A stretch of DNA of 64,000 nucleotides from JANQEU01 sp965601455 (GCA_965601455.1 OZ271831.1:4960001-5024000), one strand, 5' to 3'; shown: positions 45,247 through 54,887, counted from the stretch's first letter. The notes: generated from the letters alone by a model not told the origin. Translations and numbers: made by a program.

Positions 45247-46470
45247 TTACCAAACGTGAATATTTCCCCTTTCATCGATCAGGATCTTTTTGTATTCAAT
45301 GGGTACAACTAATTCATAATCCTGATCGATGACTCCCAGTCGTCCATTTTTCTTACTTTTAATTACGGCATAGCTTCCCACGAAAGGACTCACCATGAAA
45401 TTTCGAACGGTCCCGACCTTTTGTATATGGGTTCCTTTGGAGTTGAAAAAACTAGAGAGCTCAATCAATTGATCGTTTCGAAAATCTGTAAGAGCAACAG
45501 GGACCACTTCTTCGCCGGTTTTGTCGATAAACCCATATTTTCCGGCCACCTCAACCATTGACCACTGATTCTCATTTCGGTTGAAGTATGAGATATTGTC
45601 ATATTTAGCAGGAACGATCTCCGTACCAGTAGTATTTATGAATCCATATTTTTGATCTTTTTGAACAAGCGCCCAGTTCACTCCCTTCGTTCCAAAAGAG
45701 TTAATTCGTTCGTAGACCGTGGGCACAACCTCTTTGCCCTGCCGATCGATAAAGCCATATAATCCATATTTCTCGACTTTTGCCCATTGTGAGCTATAAC
45801 TTCCAAAGTTGCCGATACTTTCATATTGTGGTGCAATAACCACTTTGCCAGCCTTATCAATGTAACCGAAAAGTCCGTTTTTCTCGACTTTAGCCCAGGA
45901 CACATTGCCACTATTGAAATGAAATATTCGATCATATTCGGGCTTAACAATCTCCTTCCCGGACTTATCAAGAAATCCTTTCAGACCGTAAACCTCAATA
46001 ACTGCCCAATCCACCCCAAGACTACCAAAGTGACCGATCTCATCATATTTACAGGGAACAGCAATTTGTCCCGTACGGTCAATAAAACCCATTAAACCAT
46101 TTCTTTCAACCATTGCCCAATTGGACCTTCGACTGTTAAAGGAATAGATTCTGTCGTATTGAGGCTCAACTACGATATTACCGTCGCGGTCGATGAATCC
46201 ATATCGGCCGTTGAAAGCAATCATCGCCCATGGACTTCCCATGGATTCGAAATTCCAGATTTTGTCGTAGATGGGATGTAATATTACTTCTCCCGAACGG
46301 CTGATTAATCCGTATTTATTGTCCAGTTTAGTGAGGGCCCATGAGGTATGACCCTTTGTACCGAAACCCGAAACATAGTCATAATCGTATTCTGTAGAGT
46401 CGGCTTGACCAAAGCCTTGAAGTGTTACCAGAACGAAAGCAAAAAATAGTACCCTGATTTTATATTCCAT
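45247..46470 (-). CDS. Secreted WG-repeat protein
   Basis: The start at 46470 gives MEYKIRVLFFAFVLVTLQGFGQ as leader. The 407-residue product is built from about nine WG (KWR-type) repeats of roughly 41 residues, each with a core such as RYGFIDRDGNIVVEPQYDRI. The repeats near the middle are very similar at DNA level too, which suggests recent internal duplication. WG repeats probably fold into beta-rich repeats used for binding; no enzymatic motif is present. It stands alone on the minus strand. Confidence 0.88.
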   Translation of the reverse strand: MEYKIRVLFFAFVLVTLQGFGQADSTEYDYDYVSGFGTKGHTSWALTKLDNKYGLISRSGEVILHPIYDKIWNFESMGSPWAMIAFNGRYGFIDRDGNIVVEPQYDRIYSFNSRRSNWAMVERNGLMGFIDRTGQIAVPCKYDEIGHFGSLGVDWAVIEVYGLKGFLDKSGKEIVKPEYDRIFHFNSGNVSWAKVEKNGLFGYIDKAGKVVIAPQYESIGNFGSYSSQWAKVEKYGLYGFIDRQGKEVVPTVYERINSFGTKGVNWALVQKDQKYGFINTTGTEIVPAKYDNISYFNRNENQWSMVEVAGKYGFIDKTGEEVVPVALTDFRNDQLIELSSFFNSKGTHIQKVGTVRNFMVSPFVGSYAVIKSKKNGRLGVIDQDYELVVPIEYKKILIDERGNIHVW

Positions 46471-46517
46471 TTGTATCAAAGACAAATGGCATTGCAGGAG
46501 GTTTCCAATTAGGGCAT

Positions 46518-46544
46518 AAAAAAACCTCAGTAAGAATACTGAGG
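46518..46544 (-). terminator. Intrinsic terminator after the 54-residue CxxC gene
   Basis: On the minus strand CCTCAGTA, TTCT, TACTGAGG form an 8-bp stem with a 4-base loop, followed by seven T. It lies 23 bases after the small gene at 46568-46732 and before the WG-repeat gene, so the small gene has a defined transcript end. Confidence 0.85.
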
Positions 46545-46567
46545 TGGTGGTTTATATACAGTAGCTT

Positions 46568-46732
46568 TTAACTTCCGCAACCTACGCAGTCAATTTCCTG
46601 GTTGGCAGGTTTAGTTCCGTTTAGTTTCATTTTGAGATTATGGATTTTGTCACGAATCTCCATATCACTAAACATGTCGCCGGTAAGCTGTTTTTCTAAT
46701 TGTTCGATTTGATCCTGTATTTCAGCTGCCAT
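46568..46732 (-). CDS. 54-residue protein ending in a CVGCGS motif
   Basis: The small open frame starts ATG at 46732 and ends TAA at 46568. The product begins MAAEIQDQIEQLEKQLTG and forms an amphipathic helix or short coiled coil over residues 3-37. A flexible stretch follows, and it ends IDCVGCGS, with a CxxC pair at 49 and 52. This could bind a metal or an iron-sulfur cluster, or act in thiol exchange. The gene has its own good terminator and a plausible promoter, which supports that it is real. I do not know the family. Confidence 0.75.
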   Translation of the reverse strand: MAAEIQDQIEQLEKQLTGDMFSDMEIRDKIHNLKMKLNGTKPANQEIDCVGCGS

Positions 46733-46843
46733 AATTTGTTTTGTTATTCCTCTAATTTAATCAAAAACAGTCTCAGTAACGATATTCTTCCAGGAATTGA
46801 CTCTCGAATTTCTTCCGTTTGAGAACAAATATCGTCCTCATGA

Positions 46844-46851
46844 CAAACATA
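46844..46851 (-). promoter_or_regulatory. Candidate -7 element for the 54-residue CxxC gene
   Basis: TATGTTTG on the minus strand matches TAnnTTTG. It lies about 112 bases upstream of the small gene, directly after the stop of the IF-2-like gene. A TTG 23 bases upstream is a possible but long-spaced -33 element. Confidence 0.35.
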
Positions 46852-46865
46852 TTGACAGCTCGGGA

Positions 46866-47672
46866 CTAGCTATTCAACCATTTCCAAAATCTGGCTAATC
46901 CGGATCTTTTCTCCTGAGCCTTTGGGATTGTAGATTTCGGATCGCTATCAACTTTTTCTACTTTGGGTTGGCTAGGTTTTGGTGGGTTAACCCGTGTTCT
47001 GACATTCTCTTCGTAACGTTTTCGCCTTTGTTCCTTCTTTTTTTCGGCCTCTCTTTTACGCCGTTTTTCATCTTCCCTTGCTTTCCTTTTTCTTTCCTCT
47101 GCAAGGGGATTGTAGTCATCCGATCTTCTTGATCCTTTGCGATTTTCTTTTCTACCTCTTTGAGGCCGTTGCTTTTGAGGTTTCTCTTCTTCCTCTTCTT
47201 CTTTTTTCGGCTTAGGCTCAGGGAGATTAATCTTGCCCTTAATGGTTAGCCCTGGAAGGGTGATCTTCGGTGCTTTGATCACTTCCACCGGTTCCTCTTC
47301 CTCAATTTCAGTATCTGTTTCCTGATTCGCTTCACCCTCGGCAAGGGGTAAAATAGTAGGTTCCAACTCATCCGACCATTCCTTAGGTTGGGCTTCCTTT
47401 TTTATCTCTACATCACTAATCGACTGATCTATTTCTTGTTCTTCCGTTGGATTTGGTAAATCGTCATTGACAGCTTCCACCGAGGTGCTTACCGGATGGA
47501 GGTCTGAAGTTTCGATGAGCTCCGGTGCAAAATGATTGTAAACCAATTCGACAATATCTTCATCGAGCTTTGTGTTGGAGTCGCTAGGGAGTGGTATATT
47601 TTCTGTTGTCAAAAACTCCCTGAGCTCTGATGGCTTGACCTGTAACTTTCTTGCCAAAGAAGCGAGACGCAT
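46866..47672 (-). CDS. Protein resembling the IF-2 N-terminal region, without GTPase
   Basis: The 268-residue product starts MRLASLARKLQVKPSELREFL, closely like the IF2_N domain of the infB product in this window (MYRLSQVARKLNVGRTTIIEFL). The middle is acidic and ends in GLTIKGKINLPEPKPKKEEE, which echoes the GKIDL motifs of the IF-2 linker. A strongly basic, helical stretch follows (about 170-235, EERKRKAREDEKRRKREAEK), then a short tail with ARFWKWLNS. There is no G domain. It may bind ribosomes or RNA, or be a relic of an infB duplication. It has no signal peptide, so it should be cytoplasmic. Confidence 0.8.
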   Translation of the reverse strand: MRLASLARKLQVKPSELREFLTTENIPLPSDSNTKLDEDIVELVYNHFAPELIETSDLHPVSTSVEAVNDDLPNPTEEQEIDQSISDVEIKKEAQPKEWSDELEPTILPLAEGEANQETDTEIEEEEPVEVIKAPKITLPGLTIKGKINLPEPKPKKEEEEEEKPQKQRPQRGRKENRKGSRRSDDYNPLAEERKRKAREDEKRRKREAEKKKEQRRKRYEENVRTRVNPPKPSQPKVEKVDSDPKSTIPKAQEKRSGLARFWKWLNS

Positions 47673-47696
47673 ATACTATTCGGTGATAATAAATAA

Positions 47697-47704
47697 CAAA
47701 TATA
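47697..47704 (-). promoter_or_regulatory. Candidate -7 element for the IF-2-like gene
   Basis: TATATTTG on the minus strand matches TAnnTTTG and lies 25 bases upstream of the start at 47672, in the 74-base gap after the Tricorn-like gene. No TTTG is found at the ideal distance upstream. Confidence 0.35.
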
Positions 47705-47746
47705 GAAAGAGGTAGGCGGACTGATGATGAGTATTGGGAGTAAAAA

Positions 47747-50700
47747 TTACTCCAGTTGCTCTAGAAGGGTATCAATAGCTTTTTTTAATTGATCGTCTGT
47801 ACCTCGAGCTTTATACGCCGGTGGATTGTCAATTAGGATGTCCGGGGTAGCGGGTACCCATTCCATATTTTCTTCTGTTTCCTTTACATACCAAGCCCTG
47901 AAAGGCATTCGGACAAATGATCCGTCAACTAAACTCCAGCCACCTGTCGAAATTACAGCTCCGAAAGTCGGTGTTCCGACTAAGGTTCCTAAGCCCAGTG
48001 TTTTGTATGCATGCGAAAAGATCTCAGCATTGGAATAACTGTTTTGATTACACATGGTAATGGATGGTTTCGTCCAGGAGGCCAATGGTAAACGTTCTCC
48101 AAAGGGATAGGTATTTTTGAATTTTAGATGATCCGTTTCAAGATTTTCTGCCGCCCCTCTTGGTATGGTATAGGCATGCTGACGAACATTCAATACCGTC
48201 ATGAGGTAATCAGTTGTCCATCCACCTCCATTATATCTAACGTCAATGACAATGCCTTCTTTTCCATACCCGGCAGCCATTAATTCTCTTTCAAAACGCT
48301 CGAAACTAGTCCAGTTCATACCCCTGATGTGTAGGTATCCCAATCTGCCCTGGGAGAGTTCTTCGGTAAGTTCTCTTCTCGTTTCAACCCAATCATCATA
48401 GCGTTCATCACCTAACGATGATACTGGCCATATGACTATTTCTTTCTTCGAACCCTGGCGCATGATCTCGAATAAGACAGGATCATCAATTTTGTTGGTC
48501 AAAAGGGAGTAAATGTTAGTAGTAGGTGTAATGATTTCCTGATCAATTGAAAGAATTATATCGTCAATCATCAGGTTACTTTTTTCATTATCTGCCGGAC
48601 TATTGGGTAGAATGCTGGTTATTCTAAATCCATTTTCCTCATTCTCTCCTTCAACTCCAATAAGTCCTGTTTTCTCGGATTGCGTTTCTTTTGGATTTTC
48701 ACCTCTATACATGCCCATATGACTTGCATTGAGCTGTCCGAGCATTAAGTTGAAATAGTATTTGAAATCCTCTTTGGTAGATGCCTTCATGCAAAGGGGT
48801 TTATACTTTTCTTTCAACTGATTCCAGTTTTGACCATGAAAATTGGGATCATAGAATCCTGCCTTCAAAGCTCTCCATCCCTCCTCAAAAATTTGTTCAC
48901 GTTCTTTGACGTAATCCACGGTCATCATCGACTTAACTGAAAGTGATTCTTCCTTATCATCTTTCGTTTTGATTCGAATGATTTTACCTCCTTTAGAATT
49001 CAAAAAGACATACTCTCCTTCCTGGTCTATCGCTAATTGGGAAGGCTGCCTGTCACCACCTACAAGTTCTTCTCGGTCGGTACCGTCCCATTTAATTTTA
49101 TATAGATTCCTTTCTACCTTATAGTCTTGTCTGCCGGCAGAACCAAGTGTGTAGTAGACACATTCTCCATCATTGTCAAATACAAATTCTGTTTCATTTC
49201 CAGCAAAACTTGTTACTTGCGTCAGACGCTGGTACAGGTCTTCAAAATCAATACGAAATGGAGCTTCAGTTTCATCTTCGTCGTCAAGGAAACCCTCCCG
49301 TTTCCATTCCTCCTTGGATTTTTCCCATTCTTCTTTTTTTAGCCATGCGAACCATACGTCCCCATCTCCATTATTTCTGTAGGACACAAATCCAAGTTTG
49401 GATCCATCTTTACTCCATACTGGGTTTCGATCTGTTTTTGGATGCATGCTAACGTTGATCGGTTCCTTGGAATTATCAGCAGCATGAATGAAGATCTCCT
49501 CGTTAAAATTGAGATCGGAAAGTGAGTATGCCAGCCATTTACTATCCGGAGACCAACTGACTCCTCCAGGGGTGTCCCATCCGTCTAGTAACGTACGAAT
49601 GCTGGTTAGCTCTCCTGAAGTCGACAAGTTTGCCGTTAATAGTTTTCCTCTGTCTTGCCTTAAAGCAATCATTTTTCCATTTGGGGAAACAACAGGATTA
49701 AACTCCTCCTCTGGCGAATTTGTCACTCTGGTTATCTTATGCTTTAGACTGAAGAAAATCTCACTTTCGGTGGCATCTGCGGAAGTCGCAAGGAACAAAT
49801 CGTTTTGTCCATGCAAGTCTGAAACGAATAAAATTGTTTGATCATTGAGCCAGGTTACATCTCTTTCTCGGGCAGAGTTTTTTGTGATCCGAACACTTCG
49901 ACTGTCTTCCTTGTCATTCCTTGTGACGAACAATTCGCCTCGCACTACATAAGCAGAGAACTTACCATTTGGGGAAACGGCAAACTCCGAAACATTGTTG
50001 GAAGTCGACTTGGAAACAACCGGATCAAAACGGTAATCGGTAGAGACATCTATTGATACTACTGATTTATCCCCTGTCTCTATATTGAGAAGTGCGACCT
50101 GATCTCCGTACTGGTATACAACCATTGATCCAGATACGCTAAAGGTGTTGACACCGAAATCTACCTCATTGGTTAGCTGTTTTTCAGTACCATCAAGATC
50201 TATTTGGTGCACATTGTATTTTCCACTTTTTGAAGAGATGAAAGCGATTTGATTGTTATTAATCCATCGGGGACTGAATTCATTTCCATCAAACGAGGTG
50301 AGCTTGGAATAGCTATTTTCTTCAATATTCCATATCCATATGTCTCTGTTTGCAGAACCCCTGTAAGCTTCTCTTGCTACTCTGCATGTTCCACGAACAA
50401 ACGCTACTTTGCTTCCATCTGGTGAGTTTACCGGGTCAAAACCAAGGGCATCCATGTAGCGTGACGGAGTGGCGCCATCCAAGGAAGAGGAGAAGATCTC
50501 ACTTTCCCGTTCTACCTGCTTATACAGTCTACTTGTTGTGAATAGAACATTGTCATCCGCTGTAAATGAATACAGGTTGTCGGCAGTAGAGTGGAAAGTT
50601 ATTCTTTGGGGACTTCCGCCTCCTGAGTTCATTACGAAAACATCATCGTTTCCGAACCGGTCACTGGAAAACCCGATCTTACTTCCATCCGCATTCCAAA

Positions 50701-50896
50701 CCGGACCTGACTCATCTGCTTCATGTATTGTTAGTCTATCTGCACGACCTCCGTCAACACTAACTTTCCAGATGTCTCCCTGATAGGTAAATGCAATGAC
50801 CTCGCCATTTGGACTAATGGAAGGTTCCAAAATGAGTGGCTGAGTATATGCCGACAATGTCAATACAAGAAAATGGGCAATTACGATCTTTTTCAT
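47747..50896 (-). CDS. Exported Tricorn-like S41 protease with PD40 propeller and PDZ domain
   Basis: Tricorn-type proteases degrade peptides. The 1049-residue product has a signal peptide (MKKIVIAHFLVLTLSAYTQ) and a PD40 propeller region over about 20-560 with repeats such as PSISPNGEVIAFTYQGDIW and PVWNADGSKIGFSSDRFG. A helical linker (about 660-720) leads to a PDZ domain (about 745-840, GFRITSILPNSPADNE) and the S41 core (about 850-1049). NASHMGMY carries the likely catalytic His and NSYSNAEIFSHAY the nucleophilic Ser; NMEWVPATPDI would supply the acidic residue. A signal peptide distinguishes it from the cytosolic archaeal Tricorn. It starts 12 bases after the TRAP-type lipoprotein gene, so the two may be co-expressed. 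Confidence 0.92.
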   Translation of the reverse strand: MKKIVIAHFLVLTLSAYTQPLILEPSISPNGEVIAFTYQGDIWKVSVDGGRADRLTIHEADESGPVWNADGSKIGFSSDRFGNDDVFVMNSGGGSPQRITFHSTADNLYSFTADDNVLFTTSRLYKQVERESEIFSSSLDGATPSRYMDALGFDPVNSPDGSKVAFVRGTCRVAREAYRGSANRDIWIWNIEENSYSKLTSFDGNEFSPRWINNNQIAFISSKSGKYNVHQIDLDGTEKQLTNEVDFGVNTFSVSGSMVVYQYGDQVALLNIETGDKSVVSIDVSTDYRFDPVVSKSTSNNVSEFAVSPNGKFSAYVVRGELFVTRNDKEDSRSVRITKNSARERDVTWLNDQTILFVSDLHGQNDLFLATSADATESEIFFSLKHKITRVTNSPEEEFNPVVSPNGKMIALRQDRGKLLTANLSTSGELTSIRTLLDGWDTPGGVSWSPDSKWLAYSLSDLNFNEEIFIHAADNSKEPINVSMHPKTDRNPVWSKDGSKLGFVSYRNNGDGDVWFAWLKKEEWEKSKEEWKREGFLDDEDETEAPFRIDFEDLYQRLTQVTSFAGNETEFVFDNDGECVYYTLGSAGRQDYKVERNLYKIKWDGTDREELVGGDRQPSQLAIDQEGEYVFLNSKGGKIIRIKTKDDKEESLSVKSMMTVDYVKEREQIFEEGWRALKAGFYDPNFHGQNWNQLKEKYKPLCMKASTKEDFKYYFNLMLGQLNASHMGMYRGENPKETQSEKTGLIGVEGENEENGFRITSILPNSPADNEKSNLMIDDIILSIDQEIITPTTNIYSLLTNKIDDPVLFEIMRQGSKKEIVIWPVSSLGDERYDDWVETRRELTEELSQGRLGYLHIRGMNWTSFERFERELMAAGYGKEGIVIDVRYNGGGWTTDYLMTVLNVRQHAYTIPRGAAENLETDHLKFKNTYPFGERLPLASWTKPSITMCNQNSYSNAEIFSHAYKTLGLGTLVGTPTFGAVISTGGWSLVDGSFVRMPFRAWYVKETEENMEWVPATPDILIDNPPAYKARGTDDQLKKAIDTLLEQLE

Positions 50897-50908
50897 GTCT
50901 TAATAGGA

Positions 50909-52027
50909 TTACACTGGCGATTTAAACAAATCATAATAAACGCGGTCGCCAATTTCTGTCCATGGTGTTATTTGTTTACGAAATGTAGTAAAGGACTCAT
51001 AGACTCTTCTACTCAGTGGATCGCTTGCAATTAACTCCTGAATCGTTTCGTCAGTTTTTTCCTTTAATGTGCTTAAAACGACATCTGGAAATTTGCGTAG
51101 GTCGAGGCCTTCAACTTTTTTTATTTTTTCTAGGTATTCACCATTCTTGGTATCGAATTCCACACTCATCCATCGATTAAGTCGATGGGCTGCCGTTCTT
51201 ACGATCTCCTGCAGATCCGAAGGCAACGCTTCAAACTTGGGTTTGTTGATAGCAAGTTCCAGAACAGATCCTGGCTCATGCCAACCAGGGTAATAATAAT
51301 ACTTGGCTACCTGATGAAAACCCATAAGGTAATCGTGATAAGGACCGATCCATTCGGTGGCATCAATGACACCTCTTTCAAGGTTAGTATAAATTTCTCC
51401 ACCGGCTACTAACATGGGTGTACCGCCGGCCTTGGCAAAGACTTTACCGCCAAGTCCTGGAATCCGCATTTTTAATCCCTTCAGGTCGTCAATGGTATTG
51501 ATCTCCTTGTTAAACCAACCCCCCATTTGTCGTGTAGTATTCCCGCAGATAATCGGAAGTATATTGTAGGGCTCATACAATTCTTCCCAGATCTTATCTC
51601 CACCTCCACTGATGATCCAAGCGTCCATATGTTGAGCACTCATACCGAAGGGCATGGTCGTGAGAAATTGAGCTGAAGGTAATTTACCAGCCCAATAATA
51701 AGCGGCTCCATGATTCATTTCTACCGCCCCATTGCTAACGGCATCGAATCCTTCCAGGTTTGGAATCAATTCACCACCTCCATAGACAATGATCTCCATC
51801 CTACCACCAGACATTTTCTTCACCCAATCCGCCATAAGATTACATCCTTCTCCAACTACCGGAAAATTGGGTGGCCAGGTGGTGGTCATTTTCCATCTGT
51901 ATGTGTTGTTGAAGTTGATGTAGGGCCCGGTACTTTTTGTATCCTTTTCCGTAGTACAAGCGTTGAGTGCTCCAATTCCAACAGATGCGGCAATAGATCC
52001 CTTAATAAATTTTCTTCTCTTGTTCAT
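50909..52027 (-). CDS. TRAP-type solute-binding lipoprotein, DctP family
   Basis: DctP-family proteins capture organic acids for TRAP transporters. The 372-residue product has a twin-arginine-like start (NKRRKFIKGSIAAS) and a lipobox-like LNAC at about residue 24, so it may be a Tat-exported lipoprotein. The mature part matches the family: WKMTTTWPPNFPVVGEG, GGGELIPNLEGFDAVSNGAVEM, and the carboxylate-binding region LKGLKMRIPGLGGKVFAKAG with the conserved Arg. The YYYPGWHEPG stretch is typical of the 2-oxo-acid-binding branch. No dctQ or dctM membrane gene is in the window, so its transporter must be elsewhere. It lies 12 bases before the Tricorn-like gene. Confidence 0.9.
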   Translation of the reverse strand: MNKRRKFIKGSIAASVGIGALNACTTEKDTKSTGPYINFNNTYRWKMTTTWPPNFPVVGEGCNLMADWVKKMSGGRMEIIVYGGGELIPNLEGFDAVSNGAVEMNHGAAYYWAGKLPSAQFLTTMPFGMSAQHMDAWIISGGGDKIWEELYEPYNILPIICGNTTRQMGGWFNKEINTIDDLKGLKMRIPGLGGKVFAKAGGTPMLVAGGEIYTNLERGVIDATEWIGPYHDYLMGFHQVAKYYYYPGWHEPGSVLELAINKPKFEALPSDLQEIVRTAAHRLNRWMSVEFDTKNGEYLEKIKKVEGLDLRKFPDVVLSTLKEKTDETIQELIASDPLSRRVYESFTTFRKQITPWTEIGDRVYYDLFKSPV

Positions 52028-52250
52028 GTAGGTTTTTCGATGGCTATCAAGAATCGATTTCCCAAATTAATGGAAGAATTGGTTATTGTATCACTTTACC
52101 ACCAAAAGTGAGATTCCTAAACTAAGACCGCCACAATGACACTTCTTTTTAGTGGAAAAGAGAAAAATGCTGACATTTTGACTCAAAAGGACTACGTACA
52201 ACATTAGGGAATGAGGTTTGATCAGCAAATACCGAGAGGAGCAATTAGAC

Positions 52251-54866
52251 ATGAACTTCAACAATTACACGATAAAATCTCAGGAGGTCCTACAAAAGGC
52301 AGCGGAGATCGCTTCTGGCAGCGGGCAGCAGATGATTGAAAATGGTCACCTGATGAAGGCGATCATGATGTCGGATGAAAACCTGGTTAACTTCATTTTA
52401 AAGAAGCTTGGGACAACAAGAGCAATGATTGATGATAAACTTGAAGAGGTAATAGCTGGTTACCCAAAGGTATCTGGTGGTCAACCCTATCTTTCTAATG
52501 AAGCGCATGCCGCATTGCAGAAAGCAGAGAGTTATCTCAAGGAGTTTGGTGATGAATTTGTTGCGGTAGAACACATTTTGTTAGCTATTACAAACGGCTC
52601 GGACAAAGTGGCTCAGGTTTTGAAAGGGGCGGGATTTGAGCATAAGCTACTGGTACAGGCAATCAAAGAACTTCGTGGAGGAGACAAGGTGACGGACCAA
52701 AATGCCGAATCCAAGTATCGGTCATTGGATCGATATTCAAGAAACCTTAATGAACAAGCTAAAAAGGGGAAGATAGACCCAGTAATCGGGAGAGACGAAG
52801 AAATTCGAAGGGTTCTTCAAATCCTGGCAAGAAGAACAAAGAATAATCCAATGCTGTTGGGCGAGCCCGGTGTCGGAAAAACAGCAATTGTGGAGGGAAT
52901 GGCCCAGCGTATAGTTGATGGTGATGTTCCTGAAAATCTTAAATCCAAAACAATAATTTCCCTGGATATGGGATTACTGGTGGCGGGCGCTAAATACAAA
53001 GGAGAATTTGAAGAGCGTCTAAAATCGGTAATCAAGGAAGTGACTGATAGTAATGGGGAGATTATTTTATTCATAGATGAGATTCACACGTTGATCGGTG
53101 CAGGAAGTGGTGGTGAAGGTGCGATGGACGCAGCAAATCTGCTGAAGCCTGCACTGGCACGTGGTGAATTACATGCAATAGGAGCGACAACACTAAAGGA
53201 GTATCAGAAATACATTGAGAAAGACAAAGCTTTGGAGCGTCGTTTCCAATCTGTGACGGTAGACGAACCATCTGTGACTGATGCGATCTCAATACTTAGA
53301 GGCATCAAAGACAAGTACGAAGTGCACCATGGTGTGCAGATCAAAGACGATGCTGTTATAGCTTCTGTGGAACTTTCCAATCGATATATATCCGATCGAT
53401 TTTTACCGGATAAGGCCATCGATCTGATGGACGAAGCAGCTTCCAAGTTGCGAATTGAAATAGATTCTTTACCGGAGGAGCTTGACGAACTAAATCGAAA
53501 GATTATGCAACTGGAGATTGAGCGGGAAGCTATTCGCAGGGAAAAGGATAAACCCAAGGAGAGAGAACTCAGCAAAAGCATTGCCGAGCTAGAGGCTGTA
53601 AGAAATGACCTGAAGGCGAAGTGGCAAAATGAAAAAGAAGTTATCCAGTCAATAAGAACTGAGAAGGAAAATATCGATCGCTACAAATCAGAAGCGGAGC
53701 AGCTCGAAAGGGCGGGTGAATTTGGCCAGGTAGCTGAAATCCGTTACGGTAAGATAGTAGAATCTGAAAAGCAGCTGGAAGACCTGAAAAAACAACTGGA
53801 TACCCTTCAGGGTGGAGATTCATTATTAAAAGAAGAAATAGATGCGGAGGATATTGCTGAGGTAGTTGCTAAATGGACTGGAATACCGGTTTCGAAAATG
53901 CTTCAAAGTGATCGTGAAAAACTGCTCTTACTAGAAGAAGAAATTGGTAAGAAAGTAGCAGGTCAGAAAGAAGCTATCGCTGCCGTTTCGGATGCCGTAC
54001 GAAGAAGTAGAGCAGGATTACATGACCCTAAAAGACCTATAGGTTCATTCATTTTTCTTGGGACTACAGGAGTAGGTAAGACTGAGCTGGCTAAGGCATT
54101 GGCAGATTACCTGTTTAATGACGAGAATGCGATGGTTCGAATCGATATGTCAGAATACCAGGAGCGTCATGCAGTTAGTAGGTTGATTGGGGCGCCTCCA
54201 GGTTATGTGGGTTATGACGAAGGAGGTCAACTGACAGAAGCCGTAAGACGAAAACCTTACAGTGTCATTCTGCTCGATGAGATTGAAAAAGCACATCCGG
54301 ATGTATTCAATATACTACTTCAGGTATTGGATGATGGGAGGTTGACGGACAATAAGGGGAGAATTGCCAATTTCAAAAACGCCATTATAATTATGACGAC
54401 CAACATTGGGTCTGAATTAATTCAGGAGAGCTTTGGAAAGATGGTACCTGGTAATGAAGACTTAATTATTGAAGAAGCGAAAAATCAGGTTTTTGAATTA
54501 TTAAGAAGATCCGTTCGACCAGAGTTCTTGAATAGGATTGATGAAACAATCATGTTCCAGCCACTTTCTGAGGAGGATCTTATAAAAGTTGTCCATATTC
54601 AATTCTCTCTAATTCGGGACCGATTGAAAGAGTCAGGGATCAAAATCGAGGCGGATGATCAAGTACTTAAGAGGTTAGCACAACTTGGTTTTGACCCTCA
54701 ATTTGGTGCCAGACCCTTGAAGCGAGTATTACAACGTGAGATTCTTAATGAACTCTCGAAACAAATACTTGCCGGGAAGGTGGTTAAAGACAGTGTCATT
54801 GGAATCACATTGAATGACGAAGATCAGATTGAATTTATGAATCTGGATAACATTAGTGTCGGGTAG
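52251..54866 (+). CDS. clpB: ATP-dependent chaperone ClpB
   Basis: ClpB is the hexameric disaggregase that works with DnaK on aggregated proteins. The start at 52251 (MNFNNYTIKSQEVL) is preceded by GGAG and gives the standard N-terminus; a TTG 33 bases earlier is less likely. The 871-residue product has the N-domain (1-150), AAA-1 with Walker A GEPGVGKT near 204, the long middle coiled coil (about 400-530) and AAA-2 with Walker A GTTGVGKT near 603. VRPEFLNRIDE lies in the C-terminal part. The 222-base gap upstream holds TTGACT at 52178-52183 with ACATTA 17 bases later, a weak sigma-70-like pair; I see no CIRCE element. A good terminator follows. Confidence 0.98.
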   Translation: MNFNNYTIKSQEVLQKAAEIASGSGQQMIENGHLMKAIMMSDENLVNFILKKLGTTRAMIDDKLEEVIAGYPKVSGGQPYLSNEAHAALQKAESYLKEFGDEFVAVEHILLAITNGSDKVAQVLKGAGFEHKLLVQAIKELRGGDKVTDQNAESKYRSLDRYSRNLNEQAKKGKIDPVIGRDEEIRRVLQILARRTKNNPMLLGEPGVGKTAIVEGMAQRIVDGDVPENLKSKTIISLDMGLLVAGAKYKGEFEERLKSVIKEVTDSNGEIILFIDEIHTLIGAGSGGEGAMDAANLLKPALARGELHAIGATTLKEYQKYIEKDKALERRFQSVTVDEPSVTDAISILRGIKDKYEVHHGVQIKDDAVIASVELSNRYISDRFLPDKAIDLMDEAASKLRIEIDSLPEELDELNRKIMQLEIEREAIRREKDKPKERELSKSIAELEAVRNDLKAKWQNEKEVIQSIRTEKENIDRYKSEAEQLERAGEFGQVAEIRYGKIVESEKQLEDLKKQLDTLQGGDSLLKEEIDAEDIAEVVAKWTGIPVSKMLQSDREKLLLLEEEIGKKVAGQKEAIAAVSDAVRRSRAGLHDPKRPIGSFIFLGTTGVGKTELAKALADYLFNDENAMVRIDMSEYQERHAVSRLIGAPPGYVGYDEGGQLTEAVRRKPYSVILLDEIEKAHPDVFNILLQVLDDGRLTDNKGRIANFKNAIIIMTTNIGSELIQESFGKMVPGNEDLIIEEAKNQVFELLRRSVRPEFLNRIDETIMFQPLSEEDLIKVVHIQFSLIRDRLKESGIKIEADDQVLKRLAQLGFDPQFGARPLKRVLQREILNELSKQILAGKVVKDSVIGITLNDEDQIEFMNLDNISVG

Positions 54867-54887
54867 TAGAAATTCATTTCAATGAAT

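Noticed and set aside
52028..52250. A CIRCE or other heat-shock operator upstream of clpB.
   Set aside because: No TTAGCACTC-N9-GAGTGCTAA repeat was found; only a weak sigma-70-like pair is present.
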